Shown piece by piece: positions 1 to 6,919 of a DNA stretch of 7,284 bases. The notes beneath the pieces were generated by a model, which did not search any database, was not told the origin of the DNA, and worked only from the letters and a program-made list of their open reading frames with translations. The translations under genes were made by a program, and so were the position numbers. The stretch comes from an uncultured Atopobium sp. (GTDB lineage: Bacteria > Actinomycetota > Coriobacteriia > Coriobacteriales > Atopobiaceae). The stretch is taken from NCBI GenBank assembly GCA_946647055.1, contig CAMPCT010000102.1:1-7284 (forward strand), in the 5' to 3' direction. Numbering within the stretch: the stretch's first letter is position 1; every line of letters starts with the position of its first letter.

Positions 1-992
1 GTGGCCACGATGACCACGGCGTCGGGGGTGAGGCCGGCCATGCGGCACTTGATGTCGAGGAACTTCTCGGCGCCGAGGTCTGCGCCGAAGCCCGCCTCGG
101 TAATGACGTAGTCGGCCAGCTTCATGGCCGTGGTGGTCGCCTGGACGGAGTTGCAGCCGTGGGCGATGTTGGCGAAGGGGCCGCCATGGACGAAGGCCGG
201 GGTGTGCTCGAGCGTCTGGACCAAGTTGGGCTTGATGGCGTCCTTGAGAAGCGCGGTGCAGGCACCCTGGGCGTTGATGTCGGCCACGGTGACAGGCTTG
301 CGATCGTAGGTGTAGGCGACGACCATGCGGCCCAGGCGGGCCTTGAGGTCCATGATGTCGGTGGCCAGGCAGAAGGCGGCCATGACCTCGGAGGCGACGG
401 TGATGTCGAAGCCGTCCTGGCGAGGCATGCCGTCGGCGATGCCACCCAGGCCGTCGACCACGTTGCGCAGCTGGCGGTCGTTCATGTCGACGCAACGGCG
501 CCAGATGACACGGCGCGGGTCGATATTGAGGGAGTTGCCCTGCTTGATGTGGTTGTCAAGCATGGCGGCGATGAGGTTGTTGGCGGCGCCGATGGCGTGG
601 AAGTCGCCGGTGAAGTGCAGGTTGATGTCCTCCATGGGGACGACCTGGGCATAGCCGCCGCCGGCCGCGCCACCCTTGACGCCAAAGACGGGGCCCAGGG
701 AGGGCTCACGCAGGGCGAGCATGGCGTTCTCGCCGATGAGGTTGAGGGCGTCGGCCAGGCCGACGGACGTGGTGGTCTTGCCCTCGCCGGCGGGCGTGGG
801 GTTGATGGCAGTGACCAGGATGAGCTTGCCCTTCATGGGAACGTCCTTGAGGGCGTGGATGTCGACCTTCGCCTTGTACTTGCCGTAGTGCTCGAGCTGG
901 TCCTCGGTGAGGCCGACCTTGGCCGCAACCTCACTGATGGGAAGCATCGTCGCTTCCTGCGCGATCTCGATGTCGCTCTTGTACTCTGCCAT
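1..992 (-). CDS. fhs: Formate-tetrahydrofolate ligase, N-terminal part (runs off left edge)
   Basis: Catalyses ATP-dependent joining of formate to tetrahydrofolate, giving 10-formyl-THF for purine, fMet and one-carbon metabolism, or for the methyl branch of acetogenesis; cytoplasmic. Reading the minus strand from the ATG at 992 gives 330 uninterrupted codons beginning [12 protein letters not shown]. Visible family marks are the nucleotide-binding loop TPAGEGKT (about residues 66-73), the glycine-rich signature [17 protein letters not shown] (about 105-120) and the second signature [20 protein letters not shown] (about 263-282). The family is usually about 555 residues, so roughly the last 40% lies outside the window. 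The start is supported by the purine-rich GAAAGG at 1001-1006, about 8 bases upstream. The next gene upstream on this strand, dsdA, is 356 bp away, so fhs probably has its own promoter. A long plus-strand reading frame over this region is an antisense shadow. The identification is close to certain; what lies downstream is unknown. Confidence 0.97.
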   Translation of the reverse strand, partial: MAEYKSDIEIAQEATMLPISEVAAKVGLTEDQLEHYGKYKAKVDIHALKDVPMKGKLILVTAINPTPAGEGKTTTSVGLADALNLIGENAMLALREPSLGPVFGVKGGAAGGGYAQVVPMEDINLHFTGDFHAIGAANNLIAAMLDNHIKQGNSLNIDPRRVIWRRCVDMNDRQLRNVVDGLGGIADGMPRQDGFDITVASEVMAAFCLATDIMDLKARLGRMVVAYTYDRKPVTVADINAQGACTALLKDAIKPNLVQTLEHTPAFVHGGPFANIAHGCNSVQATTTAMKLADYVITEAGFGADLGAEKFLDIKCRMAGLTPDAVVIVA

Positions 993-1348
993 CCTCGTGT
1001 CCTTTCGTCGCCGGCAGCCCTGCTGCCATCCCCTACCCCAATCCTGACTATCATTGTGGGGCATTTCGCCCCCTGTGGGTCACGCGGTTACCGTTTTGAC
1101 CCTCCGTATCGCGCAATGGGCATAACTCTGCATTCCGTCTCGACCCATCAACTCGAAACCGCAGTGAGCGTACCTAAACCCTGCCGAGGCTCACATGCTC
1201 AAATATGAGAATTAAAAGAGCCTTTGCTTCGACGTTTTGTCGATATCGCCCATCGCTGTCAATCCTAACCATCAACTATGGCGTGCTACAACGTCAATTC
1301 GCTACAAGTTAGAATGAAAGTCATTGGAATATTTGCCCAATAGCAAGT
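993..1348. other. Intergenic region between dsdA and fhs (356 bp)
   Basis: No convincing gene is present. The dsdA-proximal half (about 1200-1348) is clearly more AT-rich than the surrounding genes, as expected for a promoter region. Reading toward fhs there is a perfect -35 hexamer, TTGACA, at 1257-1262 (minus strand), but no good -10 at 16-18 bp, so no promoter is assigned. Just after dsdA a weak stem, ATTGG (1323-1327) with CCAAT (1337-1341), has no U-tract and is a poor terminator. Nearer fhs, GGGGC (1058-1062) can pair with GCCCC (1068-1072) around a 5-nt loop, in what would be the fhs 5' leader. The alternative stems at 1164-1222 are listed separately. Confidence 0.6.
1164..1222 (-). 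repeat. Mutually exclusive stems in the presumed fhs leader
   Basis: Two inverted repeats share bases. The first pairs GTGAGC (1164-1169) with GCTCAC (1189-1194) around a 19-nt loop. The second pairs GGCTC (1188-1192) with GAGCC (1218-1222) and encloses a small hairpin, CTCA (1198-1201) with TGAG (1206-1209). Both outer stems use bases 1189-1192, so only one can form at a time. This could be a regulatory switch upstream of fhs, or chance in a 356-bp spacer. The stems are short, neither is followed by a run of U in the fhs direction, and I recognise no known riboswitch core. Confidence 0.25.
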
Positions 1349-2695
1349 CTACAAGTGGCAAGCCAGATACGCTGCACGCTCCCCGGCGGAGACAAGGCTG
1401 CCTCCAGTTGCCCAGACAACGTGCGTCGCGTCGCCCATCTTGCCCATGAGGTCCCAGGTCTCCAGATAGGCGCGCAGCTCCTTGGATAGCTCGATGCGTG
1501 CAGGCCCCTGGAAGGCCGCACAGGCACTGGGTTCGACAAAGACGCCCTCTGCCTCGACCAAGTCGCGCAGGTAGTCGAAGAGCATCGCATCTCCCACCGT
1601 CATGCCGCCCGAGAAGTGGGGCTCCATGAGGGGCCCAACAAGGCCTGACGGCCGTCCTACCGCCAGCCCGTCCGCCTGCGTCCGCCCATCGAGGCCAAGG
1701 TCCTGCACGCAGATGCCGTTATGGAGACCGCTCGCCATGCCCGCCAGCATGCAGGGGGCAGCCACCGGCTCGACGAAGAAGCAATGAACGGCATCGCCAA
1801 ACTCGTGACGCAGCCCAAAGGCCACCCCACCTGGGGCACCGCCCACGCCGCAGGGGAGATAGACGAAGAGCGGATGGTCCTCCCCCACCTCGGCCCCAAG
1901 CGATTCGAGCTGGGCATGGAGCCTGCTGGCCGCCACCGCATAGCCAAGGAAGAGGTCGCGCGAGTTCTCGTCATCGACAAAGTGGCACGTCGGGTCAGCC
2001 TCGCTCTCCTCGCGTGCCCGCGCCACCGCGGCCCCATAGTCGCCCTCGAACTCGACCACGTGGGCACCATGTCTCCTGAGCAGGTCCTTCTTCCACTGTC
2101 GCGCATCGGACGACATGTACACCTCGACGCGGAAGCCCAGAGCAGCCCCCATGATGCCGATGCTCAGGCCCAAGTTGCCGGTGGAGCCCACGCGAATCGA
2201 GTGACGATAAAAAAGCTCGTGGGCACGTCCGCCAGCAAGGGCACGATAAGCCGTCTCACCACTGTCACGAGAGGCAAGCAGCCCCTCCTCGAGCGCAAGG
2301 TCCTCTGCGTACTTGAGCACCTCGTAGATGCCACCGCGCGCCTTCACCGAACCCGCGATGGCAAGGTGGCTGTCCTTCTTGAGGAGCAACCTGCCCGAGA
2401 GACCCGCACCATGACGCTCGTTGAGAAGACGTCGCATGGAGGGAATCTCCATGAGGTCAGACTCGATAATCCCACCGCGTGAAGCAGTCTCGGGAAAGAG
2501 CTCCATGACGAGTGGCGCGAAGCGCTCCAACCGTGCTGCCGCATCATCAATGTCCGCCGCACCAAGCACTTGCGCGTTACGCACCTCGTCCATAGGCCTG
2601 CGCAGCGGGTTCGCCCACTCGACCTGCTCCCCCACCGCGAGGCGGGAGAGGACGGGCACTCGATCCATGAGCTCGAGCAACTGTTGGGCATCCAT
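1349..2695 (-). CDS. dsdA: D-serine dehydratase (D-serine ammonia-lyase)
   Basis: A PLP enzyme converting D-serine to pyruvate and ammonia, in nutrient use and D-serine detoxification; cytoplasmic. The 448-residue length matches DsdA (about 440-450). The PLP-lysine motif KKDSHLAIAGSVKARGGIYE puts the Schiff-base lysine at about K118. The phosphate-binding loop is GSTGNLG (about 170-176), and a second glycine-rich loop, PCGVGGAPGG, lies at about 281-290. The two loops and the KARGGIYE context separate it from threonine or L-serine dehydratases. The start ATG at 2695 has a strong GGAGG (2701-2705) five bases upstream. The gene is divergent from the alpha/beta hydrolase, with 111 bp between starts. 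No dsdX-type transporter or LysR-type dsdC regulator is visible nearby, unlike the enterobacterial dsd locus. It ends with TAG at 1349-1351. Confidence 0.95.
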   Translation of the reverse strand: MDAQQLLELMDRVPVLSRLAVGEQVEWANPLRRPMDEVRNAQVLGAADIDDAAARLERFAPLVMELFPETASRGGIIESDLMEIPSMRRLLNERHGAGLSGRLLLKKDSHLAIAGSVKARGGIYEVLKYAEDLALEEGLLASRDSGETAYRALAGGRAHELFYRHSIRVGSTGNLGLSIGIMGAALGFRVEVYMSSDARQWKKDLLRRHGAHVVEFEGDYGAAVARAREESEADPTCHFVDDENSRDLFLGYAVAASRLHAQLESLGAEVGEDHPLFVYLPCGVGGAPGGVAFGLRHEFGDAVHCFFVEPVAAPCMLAGMASGLHNGICVQDLGLDGRTQADGLAVGRPSGLVGPLMEPHFSGGMTVGDAMLFDYLRDLVEAEGVFVEPSACAAFQGPARIELSKELRAYLETWDLMGKMGDATHVVWATGGSLVSAGERAAYLACHL

Positions 2696-2806
2696 GGCAT
2701 CCTCCAGCCGGGAACGCGTCGCACTCTGCCGAACTGATTGCCGTAGGCGACGCCCTCGGCACTATCTTATGCCTATCGAATGGGTTCCCTTCGGAGAGGA
2801 GCTGTC
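2696..2806. promoter_or_regulatory. Divergent promoter region, dsdA / alpha-beta hydrolase
   Basis: These 111 bp separate two oppositely transcribed starts and must hold both promoters unless one is read through from elsewhere. For the plus strand a weak pair is visible: TTGCCG (2738-2743) and TATCTT (2763-2768), with a 19-bp spacer that is longer than ideal. No convincing minus-strand pair was found. The dsdA ribosome-binding site (2701-2705) lies at the left end. No clear operator dyad was seen. Confidence 0.4.
2793..2801 (+). promoter_or_regulatory. Ribosome-binding site that fixes the hydrolase start
   Basis: GGAGAGGAG lies five bases before the ATG at 2807. An in-frame ATG at 2780 would place this Shine-Dalgarno sequence inside the coding region and has no site of its own, so the start at 2807 (protein MSAERTESKF) is preferred. 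Confidence 0.8.
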
Positions 2807-3643
2807 ATGTCAGCCGAGCGCACCGAGTCGAAGTTCGTCACCGTCGCCCCCGGAGTCCAGATCCACGTGTGGGACGCAGGTGCAGAGGACGCCCCGGCCT
2901 TGGTCTTCATTCCCGGCCTCACCTTCTCGGGCGAGGTCTTCAGGCACCAGCTCGAGCACTTCCGTGACCGCTACCGCGTGGTACTCGTGGACCCGCGCGG
3001 CCAGGGGCTCTCCACCAAGTGCCCGATGGGCAACGACTACCAGACCCACGGGGCCGACCTCGTCAAGGTGGTCGAGGCACTGGGCATCACCAAGCCCACG
3101 CTCGTTGGCTGGAGTTGCGGAAACCTCGAGGCCTGGAGCTATATGGAGCAGGCAGGCGTGGAAAGCGTCGCCGGCGTCGTGTGCGTGGACATGAGCCCCC
3201 TTCCCCACAACGAGGATCCGGCTGCCTGGACCGAAGGCTCCCCCGCCGAGCTCTCCGAGATCATGACGAAGGTCCTCATCGACCCCGAGAGCAGCCGCGC
3301 CTTCTGGGACGAGTACCTGCGCGAGGTCATGTGGGAGGGCCCCATCACGCCCGACGAGTACGACTACTTCATGGACATGGGCGCCCGCACGCCCTACTGG
3401 GTGGCCCACGAGCTCTTTGGTGACGCGATCCTCTCGGACTACCGCGCCATCGCCCAGGAGTCCGCGCGTAAGGTACCGACCCTCATGTTCATCGCCAAAC
3501 ACTGGGCACCCATCGCCGAGCCTTGGTACAACGCCCTATGCCCCGAGACCCCGACCTACGTGATGGGCGGCCACCTCATGGCGGCACAATACCCCGACGA
3601 GTTCAACGCACGCCTGGAGCAGTTCCTTGAGACGGGCAAGTGA
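2807..3643 (+). CDS. Alpha/beta-hydrolase fold protein
   Basis: A soluble hydrolase of 278 residues, typical for the fold, with no signal peptide or membrane segment. The oxyanion region is FIPGLTFSG (about 34-42; proline-glycine in place of the usual His-Gly). VDPRGQGLS (about 61-69) is the classic D-x-R-G-x-G-x-S turn. The nucleophile elbow is GWSCG, serine at about 103, and the catalytic histidine is likely H256 in GGHLMAAQYPDEF. After the strand VPTLMFIA (about 223-230), where the catalytic Asp usually follows, the sequence reads KHWAPIAEPW with no Asp; D129 (VCVDMSP), after the preceding strand, could serve instead, as in some haloalkane dehalogenase-like members. The substrate cannot be told from sequence; esterase, lactonase or C-C hydrolase are all possible. 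It is divergent from dsdA and convergent with the pucR-like gene, so it is probably transcribed alone. Confidence 0.9.
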   Translation: MSAERTESKFVTVAPGVQIHVWDAGAEDAPALVFIPGLTFSGEVFRHQLEHFRDRYRVVLVDPRGQGLSTKCPMGNDYQTHGADLVKVVEALGITKPTLVGWSCGNLEAWSYMEQAGVESVAGVVCVDMSPLPHNEDPAAWTEGSPAELSEIMTKVLIDPESSRAFWDEYLREVMWEGPITPDEYDYFMDMGARTPYWVAHELFGDAILSDYRAIAQESARKVPTLMFIAKHWAPIAEPWYNALCPETPTYVMGGHLMAAQYPDEFNARLEQFLETGK

Positions 3644-3649
3644 GGCCGT

Positions 3650-3665
3650 AGGGTCTTTACACCCT
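3650..3665. terminator. Small hairpin between convergent genes, possible weak bidirectional terminator
   Basis: AGGGT (3650-3654) pairs with ACCCT (3661-3665) around a 6-nt loop, at the junction where the hydrolase (stop at 3641-3643) meets the PucR-like gene (stop at 3657-3659). The regulator's stop codon sits in the loop. The stem is only 5 bp and no U-tract follows on either strand, so it is at best a weak terminator. The position between convergent genes is the main argument. Confidence 0.22.
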
Positions 3666-5225
3666 CTCCCTGCTCAGCAGGTAACGGCAGGTATACATGA
3701 GGTGGAAGAGCCGGTCCGCATCGAGCGTTGACAGGTCGATGCCGGCAACGCGCTCGATGGTGCCGATGCGGTAGATGAGCGTGTTGCGGTGGATGAAGAG
3801 CCGCTGCGATGCCAATGTCTTGTTCTGCCCACATTCCAGGTACGTCAGGAGCGTCCGCAGCAGGTCGCTGTCCTGCTCGTCATCATGGCGCTTGATGTCA
3901 TAGGCGCGGGCGTCAAGCAGCACCTCGTTGACCGACCTGCCAAAGAGGACCTTCTCCAAGTGACGCGCCGCATAGTCGTCGAAGAACGAGACCGACCGGG
4001 GCGGTTCCTCGCGGACACCATAGGAAATCGCGGTCCGACAACTGTCGTAGTAGCGCCTGAGCTCGCGGAAGTCGTGGAAGGGACAGCTCACCCCAACCTT
4101 GGCCGAGAAGCGCTTGGCGATGGCACCGAGCCCCTCGGAGAGACGCGCCATGTCATAGGGACACGAGTCCGCCTGCACGACGCAGGCCACCTCCCCACCA
4201 TGGACGAGGACAATGGCTCCCCGTAGCACTCCCATGCGAAGCTGACGCGCGAGGGGCGACAGAATGGCGGGGGCATTGGGGCCCTCCACCTGCGCGAGAA
4301 CGCAGTAGAAGCGATCGTCCATGTGCCAGGCGTGCTTGTGAAGGTAGCCCTCGATGATCTCCTCACGCACGAAGATGTGGTCGAGCAGGCGACGGACACA
4401 CGAGTCCCTGTCGGGAGGGGGAAATCCCAGCGGACTGCCCAGACGGATGGCCTGCTCGACGAGGTGCTTGAGCCGCAGGAGCATGTCGGCAGTGCTTCGG
4501 CCAAACGGCTTGCCCTCGTCGCTCATGAGGATGTCGAGGATGGGCTCACCGTCACGAAGCATCATGGCGTTGAGGTACTCGCGCCTGGCCTCGGGGACGC
4601 TGACGAGCTGAACGGCATCGCGCATCTCCTCGCCTTCGGGCATCGCCGCGATGAATGCGTCATAGAACGGCGTGTCAGGCAGGATGCAGTTGTTCTCGCG
4701 AATGTGACAGAAGACCGCGTCGGCAACCTCGAGGCCATCTGGCACGGCATAGGCTGCGAGGACATCGTCGGAGTCGGTGGCAAGCAAAGGCTCCCCGAGC
4801 TCCTTCGCCATGACGTCGAGCATCGCACCGAGCGAGTCCCTTTCGAGCGAGGCCCAGGTAAGGCGCATGTCGAGGTCATCGAGACGGCGCTGCGCATCGA
4901 TGAGCCTGTTGTGGAGCTCACCTACGTTCCCAATCCCCGGAATGGTCACGAGACGGCAGCGTTTCTCCCTTGCAAGGATGTCGCCCTCCTGCAGCCCTCC
5001 CGCCACAGCAACCGACATGTTGCAGAGCCTGTCCGCCATGCCTTCCAACACTGCCGAGCTGGCTACGTAGAGCACGTCTGGGTCGAGGGACGGCTCGTCC
5101 TCAACGAGCAGCTCCTTTGAGCAACGGATGTCGAAGGGGCCTCCGTCACGTGAGCCGCGGTGGTCGAACACCATGGCATCCTGCGAACCGATGCCGTCAA
5201 GCAGCAGCGCGATGCTTGCGTTCAT
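3657..5225 (-). CDS. PucR/CdaR-family transcriptional regulator
   Basis: A DNA-binding regulator of 522 residues. The C-terminus carries the PucR-type helix-turn-helix (about 455-512): LLRTLLTYLECGQNKTLASQ leads into LFIHRNTLIYRIGTIERVAG, where HRNTLIYRI is the hallmark of this family. The middle (about 300-405, with FYCVLAQVEG and ending ELRRYYDSCRTAISYG) matches the GGDEF-like CdaR domain. The N-terminal 150 residues (DVLYVASSAVLEGMADRLCN and after) look like the ligand-sensing part. No membrane segments are seen. The start at 5225 has GGGAG (5231-5235) five bases upstream. The pfkB-family gene lies 31 bp upstream on the same strand, suggesting one transcript and control of that kinase, or of its pathway, by this protein. 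Known relatives sense purine breakdown products, sugar acids or polyols; the effector here is unknown. Confidence 0.92.
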   Translation of the reverse strand: MNASIALLLDGIGSQDAMVFDHRGSRDGGPFDIRCSKELLVEDEPSLDPDVLYVASSAVLEGMADRLCNMSVAVAGGLQEGDILAREKRCRLVTIPGIGNVGELHNRLIDAQRRLDDLDMRLTWASLERDSLGAMLDVMAKELGEPLLATDSDDVLAAYAVPDGLEVADAVFCHIRENNCILPDTPFYDAFIAAMPEGEEMRDAVQLVSVPEARREYLNAMMLRDGEPILDILMSDEGKPFGRSTADMLLRLKHLVEQAIRLGSPLGFPPPDRDSCVRRLLDHIFVREEIIEGYLHKHAWHMDDRFYCVLAQVEGPNAPAILSPLARQLRMGVLRGAIVLVHGGEVACVVQADSCPYDMARLSEGLGAIAKRFSAKVGVSCPFHDFRELRRYYDSCRTAISYGVREEPPRSVSFFDDYAARHLEKVLFGRSVNEVLLDARAYDIKRHDDEQDSDLLRTLLTYLECGQNKTLASQRLFIHRNTLIYRIGTIERVAGIDLSTLDADRLFHLMYTCRYLLSRERV

Positions 5226-5256
5226 CTTCTCTCCCGACGATCAGGGGACGGGCAAT

Positions 5257-6183
5257 CTAGCAGGGAACGTCTATTCCAAGGTCCTGGGGCGAGAAGCGCT
5301 GGCACACGTTCTCCTCGGTACCGATGACCGAGGCAGAGAGCCTCGTCCCGATCTTGCAGGCACCCGCAAGGTCCTTGCCATATGTGAGGCCCACGGCGAC
5401 GCCCGCAAAGAAGGCGTCTCCGGCACCGGTCGTGTCCACGACCTCGACCTTTTGCGCGGGGCAGTTGCCGGCCTGCCCGTCCATTCCGGCAAAGACAGAC
5501 CCCTGTGCTCCCATGGTAACGACCATGCTCTGGGGACCGGCTTGGGGAAGCCGCTCGACAAGCACCGCAAGCATTTGGCTTGGCGTCGCGTCCTCGAGGT
5601 CGCACGACAGGAGGATCCCCGCCTCCTGCTGGTTGCACACCAGGCACGAGACCTTATGCAGCAGGTCGCGCCGCTCGCAGGCGATGGTCATGTTGGAGAC
5701 GACGGCAAACACCTGCTTGCCATAGCGCTCGGCAAGGTCGAGCGTCCGCTCCAGGATGGGAGCGTCGACGTCGTACTCGATGCACACGGTATCCGCCTGG
5801 GAGATGATCTTGTCGCCCTCCTCGACGAGGGACCGCTCCATGCTGCTCAGGTTTGACCTGCGCGAGATCGACGCCACGACATCGCCCGTCTCGTCAAAGA
5901 TGGCAAGCCACATGCCAAGGCCGTCGTCGCAGCTGCGGACATAGGTGGTGTCGCAGCCACATGCGTCAAGCCGGGCGATGATGTCGGCCGAGAGGCCGCT
6001 CTCGTCGACAGAGCTCACAAACGTTGGCCTGAGCCCCACGTTTGCCATGTCCTCGGCAATGTTGCGGCTTACGCCACCATGCACCTCTGCGACACGGCCG
6101 GCGTTTCTACCTGCAGGGATGTACCTGTCGAGGGGATATCCCTTGACGTCCATGAATGTGGTGCCTATGACAACGATTCCCAT
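5257..6183 (-). CDS. PfkB-family carbohydrate or nucleoside kinase (pseudouridine-kinase-like)
   Basis: A cytoplasmic ribokinase-superfamily enzyme that uses ATP to phosphorylate a sugar or nucleoside. With the start at 6183 it has 308 residues, normal for the family. The N-terminal strand MGIVVIGTTFMDVKGYPLD is followed by the substrate-side motif HGGVSRNIAEDMANVG (about 35-50), and PfkB signature 2, DTTGAGDAFFAGVAVGL (about 250-266), carries the catalytic base D256. NQQEA (about 184-188) fits the N-x-x-E metal/phosphate motif. GGVSRNIAE resembles pseudouridine kinase PsuK (GGVGRNIA) more than ribokinase or fructokinase, but no psuG glycosidase is in the window, so the substrate is open. The frame extends upstream to 6381, but the family fold begins at MGIVVIG; an ATG at 6216 would add 11 charged residues and is the main alternative. 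The PucR-like gene follows after 31 bp. Confidence 0.9.
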   Translation of the reverse strand: MGIVVIGTTFMDVKGYPLDRYIPAGRNAGRVAEVHGGVSRNIAEDMANVGLRPTFVSSVDESGLSADIIARLDACGCDTTYVRSCDDGLGMWLAIFDETGDVVASISRRSNLSSMERSLVEEGDKIISQADTVCIEYDVDAPILERTLDLAERYGKQVFAVVSNMTIACERRDLLHKVSCLVCNQQEAGILLSCDLEDATPSQMLAVLVERLPQAGPQSMVVTMGAQGSVFAGMDGQAGNCPAQKVEVVDTTGAGDAFFAGVAVGLTYGKDLAGACKIGTRLSASVIGTEENVCQRFSPQDLGIDVPC

Positions 6184-6252
6184 GACCCGCTTCTTCTCTC
6201 TTTCCAGGCTTGCCATCGAGCGTGACGCCCCCGCATGGATGCCACGCCGTCC

Positions 6253-6258
6253 ATCATA
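6253..6258 (-). promoter_or_regulatory. Candidate -10 box for the kinase/regulator pair
   Basis: On the minus strand TATGAT (one mismatch to TATAAT) lies about 70 bp upstream of the kinase start, in the 115-bp gap after rhuM. No good -35 is visible at 16-18 bp upstream, so this is tentative. The transcript could instead read through from rhuM. Confidence 0.25.
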
Positions 6259-6298
6259 CCCGTTCCCAGAAAAACGCACCTTTACCTGCAAAGGAAGT

Positions 6299-6319
6299 TC
6301 ATGGTGAGGTTGACCATGA
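6299..6319 (-). repeat. 7-bp stem-loop spanning the rhuM stop codon
   Basis: TCATGGT (6299-6305) and ACCATGA (6313-6319) are perfect inverted repeats around a 7-nt loop. In the rhuM direction the right half of the stem ends exactly with the TGA stop. No U-tract follows, so a standard terminator is unlikely. It lies where similarity to longer RhuM relatives ends, so it could be a scar or an mRNA 3'-end structure. Confidence 0.45.
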
Positions 6320-6916
6320 CCTCTTGCGCATACCGTCGATGACCTCACGGCACTCCTCGTACGAGAGGACATAGACATCACGTCGACCCTCGGGCTTGGT
6401 CACGGCCTGATGGTCGTAATCGTCGAGCAGGTCGAGGGCACGTGAGTAGCTCTGGACGATGTCGACGATCTGGCGCACGGTGACGTCTCCCTCCGGAAGC
6501 CTGTTGATGATGCTCGCCACCCGACCAAGCTCGCGTAGGCGACGCTCGTTAACAGCATAGCCATCGACAAGATATCGCCGCAAGACCTCGTTTGCCCACC
6601 TGCGGAACTCGACGCCACGCTGGGACTTGACGCGGTACCCGACCGAGAGGATTGCATCGAGCGAATAGCGCATGACACGATAGTTCTTTCCATCAGAGGC
6701 AGTTGTAAAGGAATCCTTTACAACTGAGTTGCGGTCCAGTTCGCCTTCGGCAAAGCAATTCTTGAGATGGCTGCCAACGTTTTGCTTGGTGGTATCGAAC
6801 AGCAGAGCCATCTGCTCTTGTGTGAGCCAGACCTCGTTTTTGGCCACGTCAACCTCGACGGGCAGCGTGACCTCGCCATCGCTCGACTCGAACAGGACAA
6901 TCTGGGCAGCACTCAT
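6299..6916 (-). CDS. RhuM-family protein, short form lacking a Fic/Doc-like C-terminal part
   Basis: RhuM proteins were first named from a Salmonella pathogenicity island and are common in accessory DNA; their biochemical function is unknown to me. The 205-residue protein shows the family core: a start with a short beta region (IVLFESSDGEVTLPVEVD), the helix-turn-helix-like segment WLTQEQMALLFDTTKQNVGSHLKN (about 30-53), then NSVVKDSFTTASDGKNYRVMRYSLDAILSVGYRVKSQRGVEFRRWA (about 63-108). LDLLDDYDHQ (about 161-170) and YVLSYEECREVID follow. Many relatives are about 330 residues and carry more sequence, often Fic/Doc-like, after the YEE segment. Here the protein ends SWSTSP, and neither other frame stays open into such a domain. 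The start at 6916 has AAAGGAG six bases upstream, so a longer frame reaching 7243 is not used. GC at third positions is lower than in fhs or dsdA, hinting at acquisition. Confidence 0.85.
   Translation of the reverse strand: MSAAQIVLFESSDGEVTLPVEVDVAKNEVWLTQEQMALLFDTTKQNVGSHLKNCFAEGELDRNSVVKDSFTTASDGKNYRVMRYSLDAILSVGYRVKSQRGVEFRRWANEVLRRYLVDGYAVNERRLRELGRVASIINRLPEGDVTVRQIVDIVQSYSRALDLLDDYDHQAVTKPEGRRDVYVLSYEECREVIDGMRKRSWSTSP
6700..6726. repeat. 27-bp near-perfect palindrome inside rhuM
   Basis: CAGTTGTAAAGGA (6700-6712) and TCCTTTACAACTG (6714-6726) are exact reverse complements separated by one base: 13-bp arms, 27 bp in total. The next pair outward (6699 with 6727) does not match. It lies in frame in the conserved SVVKDSFTT stretch of the RhuM protein. 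As RNA it could form an 11-bp stem with a 5-nt loop. As DNA it is a near-ideal dyad, such as a dimeric regulator's operator. The nine codons across it have only two G/C third bases (AAG and TCC), unlike the surrounding GC-rich code. Confidence 0.95.
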
Positions 6917-6919
6917 GGG

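Noticed and set aside
159..1208. A 349-residue plus-strand open frame overlapping fhs
   Set aside because: Its translation is an antisense product of the strongly conserved fhs reading frame, rich in G, D and V with no family resemblance. GC-rich genes commonly leave such open antisense frames.
1145..1277. CCATCAACT repeated at 1145-1153 and 1269-1277
   Set aside because: A 9-bp match within a 356-bp spacer is not rare by chance, and there is no third copy or dyad around either site.
1721..2482. A 253-residue plus-strand open frame within dsdA
   Set aside because: It lies fully antisense to a clear DsdA protein with all catalytic motifs.
2810..3502. A 230-residue minus-strand open frame opposite the hydrolase
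   Set aside because: Antisense shadow of a protein with a clear catalytic serine elbow and matching start site.
4323..5120. A 265-residue plus-strand open frame opposite the PucR-like gene
   Set aside because: It is antisense to a regulator with recognisable domains and has no ribosome-binding site or family features.
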